Below, one piece after another: positions 1-7,209 of a stretch of DNA of 10,334 nt. The position numbers and the translations under genes are program-made. This DNA comes from Chitinophagaceae bacterium. Lineage in GTDB: Bacteria; Bacteroidota; Bacteroidia; Chitinophagales; Chitinophagaceae. Position 1 is the first letter of the stretch, and the number at the start of each line of letters is the position of its first letter. The stretch is from NCBI GenBank assembly GCA_025963615.1, contig JAOQAL010000664.1, positions 1 through 10,334 on the forward strand, written 5' to 3'. The notes below the pieces were generated by a model. The model was not told where the DNA came from. It made no database searches and worked only from the letters and a program-made list of their open reading frames with translations.

Positions 1-1308
1 ACTGAAGTCCAGGTCGATGTGTTTCATATTCACCGCTATGTTTTTGATGTTTTCAACCAACTGGTCAACACCAAAACTATCAAAGAACTGATTCCGGTCA
101 TTTTTGTAAAGCGTCTCTACCGTACCACCATATTTCTCGTTATCGTATAGGGAGGTAGATTTTGCCTCCGCCAGCATCACCTTTCCAAAATTCCGGATAT
201 AAATATCGCCGGCTTCTATTCCCTTTGATTTAATCTTTAATTCATCGAATGTCCTGACCAGAAATGAATGATGCACTGAAAAAGCAAAAGTGAGGATCTC
301 CTTAACATAACTTTCAAAGAAGTAGCCAATAATGGATTTATAATCTTGGAACTTAAGCTCCTTACCATTTAACTTTTTCTTCCCTTTGAGATAATCGAAC
401 CAAAAGTCATTGATGAATTGCTGATAGGCTTTATCTAATAATATACTATTATCGGTGAGGATATAATGCCCCTTGTCCCGGTGATAAAACGGGCTTTTGC
501 GGATATTTAAAAGCTTAATGACTTCCTCGTTGTCAAATCGCTTTGATAAAATATCAAATAAATATCGGAATGGATGATCGTCCGGTACTACGTAGTAAAA
601 ATTCAGGTCTTTATATTGGTGTTCATTTGCAAAAAACATTTGCAACAATTCGAAAATAAAACGCTCATAGGTAATCGCATAAACAGTGCTGAAGTATGTA
701 GTTAGATGGTCTTTCAACTCCGCGTCTTTGCTCAGATAGTCCATCAGTTTTAAACCCCGCTGCATAATAAACAAAGGATCGTTAAGCAAGATTGATTCCG
801 CCAGTGGCAGCAATTTAGGATTAAGCGACTCAAAAGTTACCGGTTCATCCTCCTTTGACTTTTTTTGCTGCGTGATATATTCATTGATACAAAGCAGGTA
901 TTGAAACAATGGCTCCCAAACAGCCGGTGTCATTTTATAATCAGCAATAACTGGAATATTCGACTGCAAAATTTCTTCTATTGCAAACATACAGGATTGC
1001 CTGCTAAACAGGTTTGTTTTGCTGCCCTTAGTTAACCTGTTAATCAACAGGATATATTTATTGGCTAACCTTTTGTCTTTGCCACAAAAGTGAAGTAACT
1101 CACGCTGTTGAGCAGAAATAGAAGAATCCACCTCTTTGGAAAACCTGCCTTTCAGCCGAAAATTTAAGCCGGCGATTTCCCCGATCAGATGATCTTTTGA
1201 TATATGATTAACCAATTCCAGCCGGTCAGCCGGTGTGTCTAAATCTAATATGTCGTGATAGCCTAGAACGACATTGGTAGTAGGTAAAGTATTAGGTCGC
1301 TGTTTCAT
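1..1308 (-). CDS. Predicted PD-(D/E)XK-nuclease-like protein, N-terminal 436 codons (3' end outside window)
   Basis: The minus strand is open from an ATG at 1308 to the first base of the window, so the stop codon lies outside. I do not recognise a named family. The first ~330 residues look soluble and largely helical, with no signal peptide or membrane segment. From about residue 335 the pattern of a restriction-endonuclease fold appears: a helix containing GYFFESYVKEIL, then GDIYI with D368, a strand ending LAEAKS with E381 and K383 (D-x12-E-x-K), and a later helix with QLVENI. These would be the conserved Glu helix, the metal-binding Asp, the ExK pair and the trailing Gln of PD-(D/E)XK enzymes. 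The gene is divergent from the nuclease-NTPase gene at 1396, with 87 bp between the starts, which suggests shared control. The reading frame is very likely real; the nuclease assignment is inferred from motif order only. Confidence 0.8.
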   Translation of the reverse strand, partial: MKQRPNTLPTTNVVLGYHDILDLDTPADRLELVNHISKDHLIGEIAGLNFRLKGRFSKEVDSSISAQQRELLHFCGKDKRLANKYILLINRLTKGSKTNLFSRQSCMFAIEEILQSNIPVIADYKMTPAVWEPLFQYLLCINEYITQQKKSKEDEPVTFESLNPKLLPLAESILLNDPLFIMQRGLKLMDYLSKDAELKDHLTTYFSTVYAITYERFIFELLQMFFANEHQYKDLNFYYVVPDDHPFRYLFDILSKRFDNEEVIKLLNIRKSPFYHRDKGHYILTDNSILLDKAYQQFINDFWFDYLKGKKKLNGKELKFQDYKSIIGYFFESYVKEILTFAFSVHHSFLVRTFDELKIKSKGIEAGDIYIRNFGKVMLAEAKSTSLYDNEKYGGTVETLYKNDRNQFFDSFGVDQLVENIKNIAVNMKHIDLDFS

Positions 1309-1329
1309 CTGCTATAAAAATAGTGATAA

Positions 1330-1337
1330 TACGTTTG
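1330..1337 (+). promoter_or_regulatory. Candidate Bacteroidota -7 promoter element for the nuclease-NTPase gene
   Basis: TACGTTTG fits the Bacteroidota TAnnTTTG -7 word and lies 58 bp before the ATG at 1396. A -33 TTTG is not clear: the closest word is TTTC at 1303-1306, with a 23-bp spacer. The element is one short match in an AT-rich gap, so it is suggestive only. Confidence 0.3.
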
Positions 1338-1354
1338 ATTATAATTAGATACCT

Positions 1355-1367
1355 ACCTTTATAAGGT
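1355..1367. promoter_or_regulatory. Short dyad in the divergent intergenic region, possible operator
   Basis: ACCTT-TAT-AAGGT is a perfect 5-bp inverted repeat with a 3-bp centre. It lies between the divergent starts at 1308 and 1396, downstream of the candidate -7 element, where a repressor could control the plus-strand gene. A 5-bp arm is short and may be chance. Confidence 0.2.
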
Positions 1368-1395
1368 TTAGTCCCATAACAGTACGATATTATAA

Positions 1396-4347
1396 ATGAA
1401 CGAAGAAGAAATAAGAGGGAATTTATTATTGCCGTATTTAAGAGACCTTGGTTTTGATGCTTCAGAAATATCATTAGAAAGATCTTTTACGATCAGGCTG
1501 GGGAAACATCGCCATGCTATCAAAGGCAGGTCAGATATTTTATGCAAGCGGAACGGTAAAAACCTTTTCATTATTGAACTAAAAAATGATAAGGTCGTAA
1601 TCTCGCAAGACGATATAGATCAAGGGATATCTTATGCAAGAGCTCTTGATGAAATAGCACCTTTTACAATGGTCACCAACGGAAAGGTAACCCGTATTTT
1701 TGATTCCGTATCCAAGGTGGAACTTACCGGCAAGAAAATATCTGAAGCATCAGACTTTTGGCAAAATGACTGCTCACTTTCGACCGATGTAGAATTAAGA
1801 ATTAGATATGAGGCGCTAAAAAAATTCGTGTCGCTCTCGGATGAAAATCTACAAGCATTCTGCAAGAATCAGGTTCAGGACAGAATGGGGCCAATTATCG
1901 GCAATATCGAATCACCAAGCGCAAAATTTGTCACAGAACTTTACGTCCAAAGAAACGATCTACGAAGTCAGTTTGTAGACTTTATCGATTCGCCAGCATC
2001 GGCTTTTGCTATTATTGGAAGCGCCGGGGTTGGAAAAACAAACGCGATATGTTCGCTTGCGTTACAGGGTTTAGCCAATAGTTTTGTCTTTTTTTATAAT
2101 GCAGCAATCATCAACAAATCGCCATTAGAGCACATAACCCAAGATTTGAATGGTGTTTTTTCCAGCAAAAGTGAAAATGATACCGTTTTAAAAAAGCTGG
2201 ATGAGCTGGGACGCTTTATCAATAAAAAAGTGTTTTTGTTTATAGATGCGATAGATGAAAGTATAAGTAAAGACTTAGCCATAGAATTGAGCGAGATAGC
2301 GCTTGCCATCAGAAATTTAGATCAGATTAAGCTTTGTATAAGTTGTAAAGACAATATTTGGTCACAGATTATCAAACCAAATAATACTCCCACCCATTTA
2401 TATGAAGAATTAGGTAAATTCAGAAGTGTTATACCGAACAGTAATTGTCCTGGTTATTTACTCGAAGATTTCACCGATGATGAATTAAAGAACATTATTC
2501 CCCTTTATAAGAAAGCATTTGGTTTCAAGGGATATATCTCTAACCGATTACTGAGCGAATTAAAGAACGGCTTCTTTTTAAGGATTTTCAGTGAAGTCTA
2601 CAGCGATAAAGAAATCCCAAAGACGATAGATGACAAGCATTTGATTAACGAATACCTGAAACAATCATTAAATAAAACCAATATCGGTGTTCAAACCGGC
2701 CTTAGGATACTTTCCCAGGTCGGAAGAGTGTTAATTGATCAAAAATATCGCGCGTTTGACGAATTTGAAGATCTTGGAGTCACCGTTGATAAATTATTGG
2801 AAGCCTTAAACTATCCGCTGGATAAAGATATCCCAGAGGACTTGTTTGCGCGAAATATCCTTACAAGGTCTAATCAGAAAGACTCTTATCATATTTCCTT
2901 TTACTATTCTAAGATTCGCGACTATATCGTCTGTTTTCACACCTTCAAATTAGATCAACTTGACGACCAAAAGTTTGCCGAAATTCTTGAAGATCTGTAT
3001 GAAAACTATATCGGTCAAAGTGCTATAGCCTTCTATATTGAAAATGCCGCTTATAACCATCAGCAGGTGCTGATCGAATACAAAAAACAGAAAGCGCTAA
3101 GCTTCGTAAATAAATACAATGTTTATCTGGAAGAGCATTTTGGCAATTTTAAAGAATTATTTATACCGCGAACGAAAGGGGATATTGGAATAGTTTTTCC
3201 AATAGATGTTTTAAAAAATGACGGTTATGCGTTGTACCCAATGCCAACCGGGAGTTCAAAAAAAATTATTTATGAAGATTTTCGGGATCCTTTTGCAGGA
3301 CATTACTACGAAAGCAGAATGTTTGAAATTGGTGTCGATTCCGTGCATGGGAGCCATATTTCGTTGTTAAAGCGGAATCAGGATGAGGTGATTACTGAGC
3401 GAATATTTAAGCAGTTAAAAAACATTATAGAAAAGGGGCGGTTAAATCCGTTATCCTCTGACTTATTGCTTCTTGAGCAAGTGGCGTTAGTTGTATATTA
3501 TTATAGAAAAGAGCTTAACCTGGACTCAAAACTTATTGATTACAATTTGCCGCGATTTGAACAAATCTATCCTATTCATCTACAAGATATTCAGAACCGC
3601 ATAAAACGGTTCCGCGCATTAAGGTATTACCAAGACCAACGTTTGCCTCAGAATGAGTTAAACTTGGCAGTTGAGCAGGTAATGGAAAGTAAGATCGAAA
3701 TACCTAAATTAAATATTACCGGTGATTTTCCGCCCCTTGAAATATTATCGGATATCATTGCAGTGCTCCAAGAAAAAGGATATGAATTCCTCGAAAAACA
3801 CCATCTGCCCTATCCAGATAGAACCGTAGATGAAACCCGTCAATTTTGCCAGCTAAATAATATTCGGCATATCGGTCAGATGAGATCCTGTCAATTTACG
3901 GCCGATCAAGCCAAAATATATATTGAAAGTTTTTTTAGAAGTGTGGAGCAATGCTACAAAGAGTTTGTTGAATGCCTTTTTCCAACGTTCAAAGATCGGT
4001 TTTCCTTCTATCAAAGCATGCCGCATGATTACTTTTTCTACTTGAAAGATTCAAATGTCTTACAATGGGGTACGTATGGTTACCAATCTTCCAAAGATGG
4101 AGAGATGAAGTTTATTTTTAAGGAACATTTAACATTGGAGCAGGCAAGTAAGGAAGATGGAATAAGGGTTTTACGGGGATTCTCATTTGAACAATTCTTG
4201 CATAGAGGTTATTATAGCCACATAAAAACCTTTGATAAAATCAACACCTCTAAGGTGGATGATTTTTGTATTCTACGTGAATGGGTGTATAAGTTGCTTA
4301 AGAAGGATATCAGAGAGATCCTTGAAGAACACGGTTCCGCCATCTAG
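1396..4347 (+). CDS. HsdR-N-type PD-(D/E)XK nuclease fused to a STAND/NACHT-like NTPase, Avs-like defence candidate
   Basis: This is a complete 983-residue cytoplasmic protein. Residues 1-130 match the N-terminal nuclease of type I restriction R subunits: an opening helix with PYLRDLGF, RSDIL with D47, FIIELK with E61 and K63, a Q-motif helix (DQGISYARAL) and the typical TMVTNGKVTRIFD strand-turn. A P-loop NTPase follows: Walker A GSAGVGKT (208-215) and Walker B VFLFIDAIDES, with D284 and the NACHT-like D287-E288. Near residue 500, ISFYYSKIRDYIVCF resembles the end of the winged-helix part of STAND proteins. The remaining ~470 residues have no repeat or family I recognise and would be the sensor region in an Avs-type design. 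Avs proteins detect phage proteins and then activate an N-terminal effector; that role is inferred here. There is no HsdR helicase core and no HsdM/HsdS gene nearby, so this is not a restriction subunit. The start has no clear Shine-Dalgarno, as is usual in this phylum. Confidence 0.88.
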   Translation: MNEEEIRGNLLLPYLRDLGFDASEISLERSFTIRLGKHRHAIKGRSDILCKRNGKNLFIIELKNDKVVISQDDIDQGISYARALDEIAPFTMVTNGKVTRIFDSVSKVELTGKKISEASDFWQNDCSLSTDVELRIRYEALKKFVSLSDENLQAFCKNQVQDRMGPIIGNIESPSAKFVTELYVQRNDLRSQFVDFIDSPASAFAIIGSAGVGKTNAICSLALQGLANSFVFFYNAAIINKSPLEHITQDLNGVFSSKSENDTVLKKLDELGRFINKKVFLFIDAIDESISKDLAIELSEIALAIRNLDQIKLCISCKDNIWSQIIKPNNTPTHLYEELGKFRSVIPNSNCPGYLLEDFTDDELKNIIPLYKKAFGFKGYISNRLLSELKNGFFLRIFSEVYSDKEIPKTIDDKHLINEYLKQSLNKTNIGVQTGLRILSQVGRVLIDQKYRAFDEFEDLGVTVDKLLEALNYPLDKDIPEDLFARNILTRSNQKDSYHISFYYSKIRDYIVCFHTFKLDQLDDQKFAEILEDLYENYIGQSAIAFYIENAAYNHQQVLIEYKKQKALSFVNKYNVYLEEHFGNFKELFIPRTKGDIGIVFPIDVLKNDGYALYPMPTGSSKKIIYEDFRDPFAGHYYESRMFEIGVDSVHGSHISLLKRNQDEVITERIFKQLKNIIEKGRLNPLSSDLLLLEQVALVVYYYRKELNLDSKLIDYNLPRFEQIYPIHLQDIQNRIKRFRALRYYQDQRLPQNELNLAVEQVMESKIEIPKLNITGDFPPLEILSDIIAVLQEKGYEFLEKHHLPYPDRTVDETRQFCQLNNIRHIGQMRSCQFTADQAKIYIESFFRSVEQCYKEFVECLFPTFKDRFSFYQSMPHDYFFYLKDSNVLQWGTYGYQSSKDGEMKFIFKEHLTLEQASKEDGIRVLRGFSFEQFLHRGYYSHIKTFDKINTSKVDDFCILREWVYKLLKKDIREILEEHGSAI

Positions 4348-4544
4348 AAGCCAATACTCAAAATCAATATAAACTCATTGTTGTACTAGCCAGCTAGTAA
4401 TCGCTTTATCGAAGAATTATGCGATCGTTTCTTACGAAGACTCTATCTCATCCAAGGTGCTCAGGACTTTTATCATCGCAGTGGAATCCTCATAAGATTG
4501 GCGGGATCATCGCCGTTAGTAAAAAAATCTTTCGGAAATCACAG
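4348..4544. other. Intergenic stretch with a small palindrome and a possible minus-strand coding relic
   Basis: No intact gene is visible. TACTAG-CCAG-CTAGTA (4384-4399) is a 6-bp-stem hairpin 37 bp after the NTPase stop codon. It has no T-run, so it is at best a weak terminator. On the minus strand, about 4432-4530 reads as a possible gene tail: TNGDDPANL in one frame, then, after a frame change, STAMIKVLSTLDEIESS and a stop at 4432-4434. The coding impression is subjective. Confidence 0.2.
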
Positions 4545-4680
4545 TAAGGAAGGTTGCGGCTTAAATCCGATCAAAAACCAGTTACAATATTACAATGTTC
4601 AGAATATTTTCTTTTCTGAATCTCCGAATATTCAGGAAAACGGCTTGCCGGAAGAACCAAAGACCAATGGCAAGGGATGA
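4498..4680 (+). pseudogene. Relic small ORF ending in a TGA/ATG overlap
   Basis: A 60-codon open frame lies across the first direct-repeat copy. Its second half resembles the matching DNA at 6968-7090 at peptide level: CGLNPIKNQLQ here against CGLSPIKDQLH there, and LPEEPKTNGKG-stop here against LPEKPNINGRG-stop there. The other copy is broken by frameshifts and a stop. Several differences are conservative or synonymous, and in both copies the stop TGA overlaps the next ATG (ATGA). This suggests a short ancestral gene coupled to the following one. The first half probably is not ancestral coding sequence. No family is recognised, and current expression is doubtful. Confidence 0.3.
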
Positions 4681-4700
4681 ACCTTGCTGACAGGTGCAAA
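4545..4700 (+). repeat. Diverged direct repeat, copy A (partner at 6956-7110)
   Basis: This segment aligns with 6956-7110 at an offset of 2409-2411 bp, with only a few short indels and roughly 70% identity by eye. Blocks such as GGCTTAAATCCGATCAAA / GGCTTAAGTCCGATCAAA, CTTTTCTGA, AATGG..(G)GGATGAACC and CTGACAGG are shared. Its first 20 bp match the last codons and stop of the recombinase gene: RKVAA-stop here against RKIVA-stop there. Copy A may therefore carry the 3' stub of a deleted related recombinase gene. Similarity fades after about 4700. Confidence 0.7.
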
Positions 4701-5181
4701 GGCTAAAAAACTGTTCACTGATTTCGGACTTGAAGAAGAACTACCGAATTTTGAACAACAGGCCAATGAATTACGCGATGAACTGAAGCAGAACAGTTTC
4801 TTTTAAAGTCTATCCGAACCCGAGCAAAAAAAGATATTCAAAGACGACCAAGCCTATTATCTCAACCGAGAAGCTATCGAAAAGCGTATTGGTACAGACG
4901 AATCACATTTGAAAGCCATGTACCGCCTGCTATCTCTACAGGCACATACTTTACCTATGGCCTTTTCCCGCACGATCGAACAACGTCGCGGCACCGGCGT
5001 TGAAACCAACACCGAGCTGCATTATATGAGTATGGCCATCGAATATATCATCCCCGACCTGCAATTGGCCACACGCCAGATCCTGGAACTTTACCCGCCG
5101 ACGCTTAACGGCCTAAATGAACGGCAATTGCTATTGCTCAACGACGCCTTTGTGCATTATGATGACGCCTTTTCGAATTAA
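4677..5181 (+). pseudogene. Decayed accessory gene with a start-proximal frameshift and an internal stop
   Basis: The ATG at 4677 overlaps the preceding TGA. Compared with the copy at 7087, one extra base near 4682-4686 moves this ATG out of frame with the peptide that follows (LLTGAKAKKLF). That frame then reads FGLEEELPNFEQQ and ELKQNSFF, meets TAA at 4804-4806, continues in the same frame through SEPEQKKIFKDDQ, and is open to the stop at 5179-5181. The intact last part, with an ATG at 4909, gives 90 residues including FSRTIEQRRGTGVET and IEYIIPDLQLATRQILELYPP. The full product would have been ~167 soluble, mostly helical residues. I do not recognise the family. A short product from 4909 is possible, but the conserved upstream part suggests a broken gene. 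Confidence 0.6.
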
Positions 5182-5219
5182 TTACAGATGGAACACAAGC
5201 TAAATTTCTAATTTAATAG

Positions 5220-5477
5220 ATGGTGACAGCAAACATCATAACTTTAAGAAATGGAAGCCCCATTTTTCGAGGTTGATAGCAAGGATATTTACTTGGAACC
5301 ATTTGCGGCGCCAAGCCAGAGGGTTATGAATTGCCGGTGAATGCCAAGGGGCTGGTTTTTCCATATTGCTGCACCTATCAAATTCCTTTATCTCACAAAA
5401 AAATTGTAATGGATATCCCTAACCGGATATCGAACTCGCAAAAAGTGCAGCTATATAATAAAGGAAGCCTGATATAG
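5220..5477 (+). pseudogene. Frameshifted coding relic after the decayed gene
   Basis: A protein-like reading appears only if the frame is allowed to change. From ATG 5251 the frame gives FFEVDSKDIYLEPFAAPSQ. About 5322 it must shift to continue as GYELPVNAKGLVFPYCC and HKKIVMDIPNRISNS up to TAG at 5475-5477. Alternative ATGs at 5188 (seven codons) and 5220 also fail quickly. The composition looks like real protein, and the position directly behind the decayed gene suggests a second gene of the same lost operon. No family is recognised. Confidence 0.3.
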
Positions 5478-5584
5478 TCCGATTAAAATCGGTATAGATT
5501 TTAATTGAAAAATTCGAACTCGTTTTGACAGGACTTAACCACCTTTTTATCACTTCGTTAAGTATTGTAGGAGAATCGAACTCG
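5430..5584 (+). repeat. Three direct copies of TCGAACTCG upstream of the recombinase gene
   Basis: The 9-mer occurs at 5430-5438, 5514-5522 and 5576-5584, all in the same orientation, and I find no other exact copy in the window. A weaker relative, TCGAATTCT, lies at about 5662. Between copies two and three is a 7-bp inverted repeat, ACTTAAC (5533-5539) and GTTAAGT (5557-5563). The cluster ends about 100 bp before the recombinase ATG. Direct repeats next to an int gene can be arm-type binding sites or operator sites; this role is inferred. Confidence 0.5.
5479..5492. repeat. Short palindrome CCGATT-AA-AATCGG
   Basis: A perfect 6-bp inverted repeat with a 2-bp centre, directly after the stop of the frameshifted relic and inside the TCGAACTCG cluster. 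It could be a protein-binding site for control of the recombinase gene. No T-run follows, so it is not a clear terminator. Confidence 0.25.
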
Positions 5585-5682
5585 TAATAAATTAACCATC
5601 ACCTCTGCAATATATTTAGATTAGAAGTAGCCTAAGCCCCTTAATCTTTTTATAAAGTGTTTCGAATTCTGTATCATGGGAA

Positions 5683-6975
5683 ATGAAAAGTTACCAAAGT
5701 TTAACACTACTATTCTGGCATCGAAAATCAAAAGCAGATTCAATGGGACTCGCTCCAGTTATCTGCAGAATGAGTATTAAGGGAGAAGATTCGCAGGAAC
5801 TTTCCATTGGGCGAAAAGTACATCTGAATAACTGGGATATTGAAAATAAAATTGCGAAGGGTAATGGTGAAGAAAAGAAAATAAATCTTAAAATAAGCGA
5901 AGTAACGGTTGATCTTAACAGAAAGTTTTATTTACTCCAAACGCGTTATGACCGTATAACGCCATTAATGCTTAAGAATTCATACAACGGATTACATGTA
6001 ACACTAAACAAAGGCGCACCTCAGGTAAGACAAGTGTCTACTCTAATGCAAACCGTAGATAAACATATCTTGAATTTTACTAAGATGGTCGAAAAAGAAC
6101 TCAGGTCTAAAGAAACCTTGAAGCAATGGACGTCTACAAGTAAAAGAATTGGAGAGTATTTGGTTTCGTCTTTAAAAGTTAAAGATATCGACTTAGAAAA
6201 CATAGATTACTCTTTTGCGGTTGGTTTTTACAAATATTTAACGGTTGATCGAATAAAAATACTGGGAGAATCATCAGCAAAAAAACAAATTAAAAATCTC
6301 AAGGAAATTTTAACTTTTGCTGAAAGAAACAATTGGATAACTAGAAACCCTATTCTTAGATTCAAATGCGGCGGTGGCGAAAAAGATATACCTCCACTGG
6401 AATATCATGAAGTTGAAACCATTTGGAATAAGGAAGTTCCTGTTCAACGATTAGTAGAAGTACGAGACGCTTTTATTTTTCAATGCTTTACGGGCTTTGC
6501 CTTTCAGGACGTTTTTGCGCTAACCACTGATAATATAATTAGAGTCGGCTTAAGTGGCGAACGCTGGCTTATCAAGGAAAGAGGAAAAACTGGCGTTAGC
6601 GAAACAGTCCCTATCCTACCTATTATCGAAGAAATTATTGAAAAATACAAAGAGCACAGCTGTCGGCTAACAAAAAATTCATTAGTACCTGTTAATAACA
6701 ATGCACGGTATAATAGCTACCTAAAAGAACTTGCCGTTGTTTGTGGGATTAACCGTGATTTAAATACGCATTTAGCAAGACATACATTCGCAGATATTAT
6801 GTTGAATATTCTTGGATTCTCTCTAGAAGAAGTAAGTAAAATGCTTGGCCATAAAACAATAAGAACTACACAGAGATACGCCAAAGTAGGAAAGAATAAG
6901 ATTAGTAAGACCTTAGAGCGGGTTAAAGGAATACTTTTTACCGATGAAGGCAAACTAAGGAAAATTGTGGCTTAA
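5683..6975 (+). CDS. Tyrosine recombinase / site-specific integrase, Bacteroidota type
   Basis: This complete 430-residue protein is a DNA strand-exchange enzyme of an integrative element. Residues ~8-95 form the N-terminal arm-type DNA-binding domain (LLFWHRKSKAD, LSIGRKVHLNNWD). Residues ~115-220 are the SAM-like core-binding domain. Residues ~235-410 are the catalytic domain: K302 in the RGKTG hairpin, H363-L-A-R366-H, LGHKTIRTTQRY with H390, and the nucleophile Y399. Box I reads CFTGFAFQDV, so A273 stands where most family members have the first catalytic Arg. The same loss is known in Bacteroidota recombinases such as IntDOT, so it does not mean the enzyme is dead. The length is normal. 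ATG 5683 is chosen because the arm domain begins right after it; ATG 5676 is out of frame. Its last codons lie inside repeat copy B. Confidence 0.95.
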   Translation: MKSYQSLTLLFWHRKSKADSMGLAPVICRMSIKGEDSQELSIGRKVHLNNWDIENKIAKGNGEEKKINLKISEVTVDLNRKFYLLQTRYDRITPLMLKNSYNGLHVTLNKGAPQVRQVSTLMQTVDKHILNFTKMVEKELRSKETLKQWTSTSKRIGEYLVSSLKVKDIDLENIDYSFAVGFYKYLTVDRIKILGESSAKKQIKNLKEILTFAERNNWITRNPILRFKCGGGEKDIPPLEYHEVETIWNKEVPVQRLVEVRDAFIFQCFTGFAFQDVFALTTDNIIRVGLSGERWLIKERGKTGVSETVPILPIIEEIIEKYKEHSCRLTKNSLVPVNNNARYNSYLKELAVVCGINRDLNTHLARHTFADIMLNILGFSLEEVSKMLGHKTIRTTQRYAKVGKNKISKTLERVKGILFTDEGKLRKIVA

Positions 6976-7110
6976 GTCCGATCAAAGATCAATTACATTC
7001 TATTAGAATATTCAAAAAAAATCTTTTCTGAGTTCCTAATACCCCGGAAACAACTTGCCAGAAAAGCCAAATATCAATGGTCGAGGATGAACCGACTGAC
7101 AGGCGCAAAG
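6956..7110 (+). repeat. Diverged direct repeat, copy B (partner at 4545-4700)
   Basis: This copy begins within the last recombinase codons and runs ~135 bp past its stop. Its version of the relic small ORF is broken: a TGA and then a TAA occur early, and the matching frame returns only for LPEKPNINGRG-stop. The overlapping ATG at 7087 is intact and in frame with LTGAKT. Similarity to copy A ends near 7110, where this copy turns into unrelated sequence. The breakpoint is the natural place to look for an attachment-site core. Confidence 0.7.
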
Positions 7111-7209
7111 ACTCAAAAACACCGGAAATTTAACCGCATCGCGAAGATCGCCAAATTGAAAAATATTCCTGATGGGCTGAGGGAGGTTATTTTCTTAAAA
7201 TGCAGTTAA
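7087..7209 (+). pseudogene. 40-codon stub sharing only its start with the decayed gene at 4677
   Basis: The frame opens MNRLTGAKTQK, matching the start of the decayed gene after correction of its frameshift. It then departs into a basic, lysine-rich tail ending at TAA 7207-7209. The tail overlaps the 3' end of the convergent OLD-family gene by 23 bp. The likely origin is an old gene start joined to foreign DNA at a rearrangement point. A functional product is unlikely. Confidence 0.3.

Noticed and set aside
1396..4347. Type I restriction R subunit (hsdR)
   Set aside because: Only the N-terminal nuclease domain matches. The ATPase is STAND/NACHT-like rather than an SF2 helicase, and no methylase or specificity subunit is nearby.
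5430..5584. tRNA fragments, because the reverse complement CGAGTTCGA resembles a T-loop
   Set aside because: The flanks do not form a 5-bp T-stem or an acceptor stem in any of the three copies.
5430..5584. CRISPR array
   Set aside because: Only three 9-bp copies with unequal spacing (84 and 62 bp); the repeat is far too short and no cas gene is present.
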